Origin: Curvibacter gracilis ATCC BAA-807
GTDB taxonomy: Bacteria > Pseudomonadota > Gammaproteobacteria > Burkholderiales > Burkholderiaceae_C
Direction of reading: 5' to 3'
DNA length: 35,274 bases
Assembly: GCF_000518645.1 (NCBI RefSeq)
Contig: NZ_JADZ01000044.1
Location: 1 to 35,274, forward strand
Shown here: piece by piece, positions 31,037 through 35,274 of the stretch
Numbering within the stretch: the stretch's first letter is position 1
Layout of the letters: each line of letters opens with the position of its first letter
Notes under the pieces: generated by a model
Database searches by the model: none
Told to the model about the DNA's origin: nothing
What the model saw: only the letters and a program-made list of their open reading frames with translations
Made by a program: the position numbers and the translations under genes

Positions 31037-32527
31037 ATGAACCCCCGACAAGCCGACGCCCACCCGGGCGACCTGTGGAACGAAGACCTGGCCCCCACCC
31101 AGGCACACCAGCGCACCTGGCGCTGGGTGCACTTTGCCGCCCTGTGGGTGGGCATGGTGATGTGCATCCCCGCCTACACCCTGGCCGCCAGCCTGATCGA
31201 AGCCGGCATGTCCTGGTCGCAGGCCGTGGGCACGGTGTTCCTGGGCAACCTGATCGTGCTGCTGCCCATGCTGCTGATCGGCCACGCCGGCGCCAAGCAC
31301 GGCATTCCCTACGCGGTACTGGCACGGGCCTCTTTCGGCACCCGCGGCGCCAAGCTGCCGGCCCTGCTGCGCGCCCTGGTGGCCTGCGGCTGGTATGGCA
31401 TCCAGACCTGGTTCGGCGGCATGATGATCTACACCCTGGCGGGCGTGCTGATCGGCCACCCGCTGGAGGGCGACAAGCTGCCCGGCCTGGGCATCAACCT
31501 GGGCCAGCTGGTGTGCTTCCTGCTGTTCTGGGCCATCCAGTTCTACTTTGTGGTGCACGGCATCGAGTCGATCCGCAAGCTCGAGACCTGGACCGCCCCG
31601 ATCAAGATCGTGATCTGCGGCGTGTTGCTGGTCTGGGCCTACCAGAAGGCCGGCGGCTTCGGCCCCATCCTGGACCAACCCTCTCAATTTGAAGCCGGCG
31701 GCAAGAAGGCGGGCCAGTTCCACGCCGTGTTCTGGCCCTCGCTGACCGCCATGGTGGGCTTCTGGGCCACCCTGGCACTGAACATCCCCGACTTCACCCG
31801 CTTTGCGCGCACCCAGCGCGACCAGGTCATCGGTCAGGCCCTGGGCCTGCCCCTGCCCATGGGCCTGCTGGCGGCCATGGCGGTGTTCGTCACCTCGGCC
31901 ACGGTGGTCATCTATGGCAAGGCGCTGTGGGACCCGGTCGACCTGGCCAGCCGCATGACGGGCGCGGCCGTGCTGATCGCCCTGCTGGTGCTGCTGATCG
32001 ACACCGTCAGCGTGAACCTGGCGGCCAACCTGGTGGGGCCTGCCTATGATTTTTCGGCCCTGCACCCCGCCCGCATCAGCTACCGCACCGGCGGCTACAT
32101 CACGGTGGGCATCGCCATCGTGATGATGCCCTGGAAGATCCTCGAATCCACCCAGGGCTACATCTTCACCTGGCTGATCGGCTACTCGGCCCTGCTCGGG
32201 CCGGTGGCCGGCATCCTGATGGTCGACTACTACCTGCTGCGCCGCACCGAGCTGGCCGTGAGCGAGCTGTACGACGACAACGGCCGCTACCACTACAGCG
32301 GCGGCTGGAACTGGATCGCCGTGCTGGCCTTTGCGGCCGGCGTGGCGCCCAATGTGCCGGGCTTTCTGAATGCGGCCTTCCCGGCCACCTTCCCCGACGT
32401 GGCCGAAGGCTTCAAGCAACTGTATGCCTATGCCTGGTTTGCAGGCCTGGGAATTGCATCCGTGGTCTACCGACTCGGCATGGCAGGCAGAACCCAGTCC
32501 GTGGGTCTGGTGCGCCGCCGCGTCTGA
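31037..32527 (+). CDS. NCS1-family nucleobase/hydantoin transporter
   Basis: This 496-residue integral membrane protein should import the substrate of the pathway (uracil, thymine, hydantoin or allantoin) with H+ or Na+. It has about twelve hydrophobic segments and NCS1 features: DLWNEDLAPTQAHQRTW before the first segment, a conserved GNLIVLLPMLLIGHAGAKHG in segment 2, FGTRGAKLPALLRALVACGW and WYGIQTWFGG. NIPDFTRFARTQRDQV and DYYLLRR near the C-terminus are also family motifs. The ATG has GAGGAGA ten bases upstream. Sequence alone does not tell the substrate; its place between preA and the dihydropyrimidinase gene suggests uracil or thymine. Confidence 0.92.
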   Translation: MNPRQADAHPGDLWNEDLAPTQAHQRTWRWVHFAALWVGMVMCIPAYTLAASLIEAGMSWSQAVGTVFLGNLIVLLPMLLIGHAGAKHGIPYAVLARASFGTRGAKLPALLRALVACGWYGIQTWFGGMMIYTLAGVLIGHPLEGDKLPGLGINLGQLVCFLLFWAIQFYFVVHGIESIRKLETWTAPIKIVICGVLLVWAYQKAGGFGPILDQPSQFEAGGKKAGQFHAVFWPSLTAMVGFWATLALNIPDFTRFARTQRDQVIGQALGLPLPMGLLAAMAVFVTSATVVIYGKALWDPVDLASRMTGAAVLIALLVLLIDTVSVNLAANLVGPAYDFSALHPARISYRTGGYITVGIAIVMMPWKILESTQGYIFTWLIGYSALLGPVAGILMVDYYLLRRTELAVSELYDDNGRYHYSGGWNWIAVLAFAAGVAPNVPGFLNAAFPATFPDVAEGFKQLYAYAWFAGLGIASVVYRLGMAGRTQSVGLVRRRV

Positions 32528-32538
32528 GGCCCCCTCTT

Positions 32539-32562
32539 GCCGGGGCCTGGTCCGGCCCCGGC
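32539..32562 (+). other. perfect GC hairpin between transporter and dihydropyrimidinase
   Basis: GCCGGGGCC and GGCCCCGGC form a perfect 9-bp stem with a 6-base loop, 12 bases after the transporter stop. No T tract follows directly. It could lower readthrough or protect the upstream mRNA from exonucleases. Confidence 0.4.
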
Positions 32563-32595
32563 CTGGCACGCCGCCAGCCCGTGCGGCATTTTTGA

Positions 32596-34068
<1,473 letters not shown>

Positions 34069-34081
34069 CAGGAGTACCCCC

Positions 34082-35274
34082 ATGAACCCGAAAGACCTTT
34101 CTCCCCCCACCGAGGCCCTGCGCATCAACGGCGAGCGCCTCTGGGACAGCCTGATGACCCTGGCCCGCATCGGCGGCACCGACAAGGGCGGCGTGTGCCG
34201 CCTGGCCCTGACCGAACTCGACCGCCAGGGCCGTGACCTGGTCGTGGGCTGGGCCCGCGACGCCGGCCTGAGCATCACCGTCGACCAGATCGGCAACGTC
34301 TTCATGCGCCGCCCCGGCCGCAACAACAGCCTGCCCCCGGTCATGACCGGCAGCCACATCGACACCCAACCCACCGGCGGCAAGTTCGACGGCAATTACG
34401 GCGTGCTGGCCGGCCTGGAGGTGGTGCGCACCCTCAACGACCACGGCATCCAGACCGAGGCCCCCATCGAGGTCGCCTTCTGGACCAACGAAGAGGGCTC
34501 GCGCTTTGTGCCCGTGATGATGGGCTCGGGCGTGTTCGCCGGCGCCTTCACCCTGGAACACGCCTATGCCGCCACCGACACCGAAGGCAAGAGCGTCAAG
34601 GACGAACTCACCCGCATCGGCTATGTCGGCAGCGAAGTGCCGGGCCAGCACCCCATCGGCGCCTACTTCGAGACCCACATCGAGCAGGGCCCGGTGCTGG
34701 AGGACAACGACAAGACCATCGGCGTGGTCAGCGCGGTGCTGGGCATCCGCTGGTACGACTGCACCGTGACCGGCATGGAAGCCCACGCCGGCCCCACCCC
34801 CATGGGCCTGCGCAAGGACGCGCTGCAGGTCGCCACCCGCGTGATGCAGGAGGTGGTGGCCATCGGCAACCGCTACGCCCCGCACGGGCGCGGCACCGTG
34901 GGCATGGTCAACGTGCACCCGAACAGCCGCAACGTGATCCCGGGCCGCGTCAAGTTCTCGATGGACCTGCGCAACAGCACCGACGCCCTGGTCGACCAGA
35001 TGGACGCCGACATCCGCGCCTACGCGGCCCAGGTGGCGGCCGAGACCGGGCTGAAGATCGAGGTCGAGCTGGTCTCGCACTACCCGGCCCAGCCCTTCCA
35101 CGCAGACTGCGTCAACGCGGTGCAGCGCGCCGCCGAACGCCTGGGCTACAGCCACATGCCCGCCGTCTCGGGCGCCGGCCACGACGCGGTCTACATGGCC
35201 AAGCTGGCCCCCACCGGGATGATCTTCATCCCCTGCAAGGACGGCATCAGCCACAACGAGATCGAAGACGCCAA
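34082..35274 (+). CDS. Zn-dependent N-carbamoyl amidohydrolase (beta-ureidopropionase type), partial
   Basis: This M20-family hydrolase should remove the carbamoyl group from N-carbamoyl-beta-alanine, giving beta-alanine, CO2 and ammonia, the third step of the pathway. The frame is open to the right edge; 397 residues are present and the C-terminus is cut off. Metal and substrate residues visible are His92 and Asp103 (GSHIDTQPTGGKFDG), Glu137/Glu138 (TNEEGSRF), His199 (ETHIEQG) and His391 (GISHNE). GAGHDAVYMAKLAPTGMIF is also typical. The ATG has AGGAG seven bases upstream, 13 bases past the dihydropyrimidinase stop. Related enzymes act on N-carbamoyl-L-amino acids or allantoate, so the exact substrate follows from context. 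Probably only a few tens of residues are missing. Confidence 0.92.
   Translation, partial: MNPKDLSPPTEALRINGERLWDSLMTLARIGGTDKGGVCRLALTELDRQGRDLVVGWARDAGLSITVDQIGNVFMRRPGRNNSLPPVMTGSHIDTQPTGGKFDGNYGVLAGLEVVRTLNDHGIQTEAPIEVAFWTNEEGSRFVPVMMGSGVFAGAFTLEHAYAATDTEGKSVKDELTRIGYVGSEVPGQHPIGAYFETHIEQGPVLEDNDKTIGVVSAVLGIRWYDCTVTGMEAHAGPTPMGLRKDALQVATRVMQEVVAIGNRYAPHGRGTVGMVNVHPNSRNVIPGRVKFSMDLRNSTDALVDQMDADIRAYAAQVAAETGLKIEVELVSHYPAQPFHADCVNAVQRAAERLGYSHMPAVSGAGHDAVYMAKLAPTGMIFIPCKDGISHNEIEDA

Noticed and set aside
27601-31167. Very long open frame on the minus strand (about 1190 codons)
   Set aside because: It is antisense to mnmA, preT and preA, has low-complexity Gly/Ala/His-rich composition, no homology, and arises from GC-rich codon bias.

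Overview
The window looks like a chromosomal segment of a betaproteobacterium of the order Burkholderiales, most like the Comamonadaceae/Leptothrix group. The basis is GC-rich coding DNA, the gene order bamE-dapB-exbB-exbD-leuS-lptE-holA-proA, the hpf-ptsN-hprK set, the gshA-type glutamate-cysteine ligase, and the style of the rRNA leader at the left edge. No transposase, integrase, phage gene, CRISPR array or tRNA gene was seen. Almost everything is housekeeping or central metabolism. The window is cut on the left inside an rRNA operon leader and on the right inside the last gene of a catabolic operon.

Left part (1-13237, all minus strand). Two candidate promoters and an rRNA leader point off the left edge. 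To their right, read from high to low coordinate, is one long minus-strand run. It holds bamE (outer-membrane assembly), dapB (lysine/peptidoglycan), exbB-exbD (proton-driven energiser), leuS, lptE (LPS export), holA (replication clamp loader), proA (proline), gshA, kup (potassium uptake) and gshB. The two glutathione genes flank the potassium transporter. A terminator-like hairpin with a U tract ends exactly at the kup start codon.

Middle part (13323-22234). fur is divergent from bamE and convergent with hprK. The block hpf-ptsN-hprK is the nitrogen-PTS/ribosome-hibernation cluster, here without rpoN directly upstream. Next come a GAF-PAS-PAS-PAS-GGDEF cyclic-di-GMP enzyme and corA (Mg2+ channel, plus strand). 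The corA leader carries a possible seven-codon upstream ORF and two back-to-back hairpins. Convergent to corA is mtnN, and upstream of that is a fadD-type acyl-CoA ligase.

Right part (22420-35274). The proton-translocating transhydrogenase operon pntAa-pntAb-pntB (minus) contains an extra, unrecognised lipoprotein gene between pntAa and pntAb. nudJ and mnmA (plus) follow in the same order as in E. coli. The window ends with a plus-strand operon for reductive pyrimidine (or related cyclic ureide) breakdown: preT, preA, an NCS1 transporter, a dihydropyrimidinase and an N-carbamoyl amidohydrolase. Upstream of preT is a sequence that fits the sigma-54 -24/-12 consensus exactly, with two NtrC-like dyads farther upstream. 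This suggests the operon is switched on by nitrogen limitation to release ammonium from uracil or related compounds.

No clearly new multi-gene system was found. The items most worth checking are the corA leader, the lipoprotein inside the pnt operon, the sigma-54/NtrC control region of the pyrimidine operon, and the hairpin that abuts the kup start.
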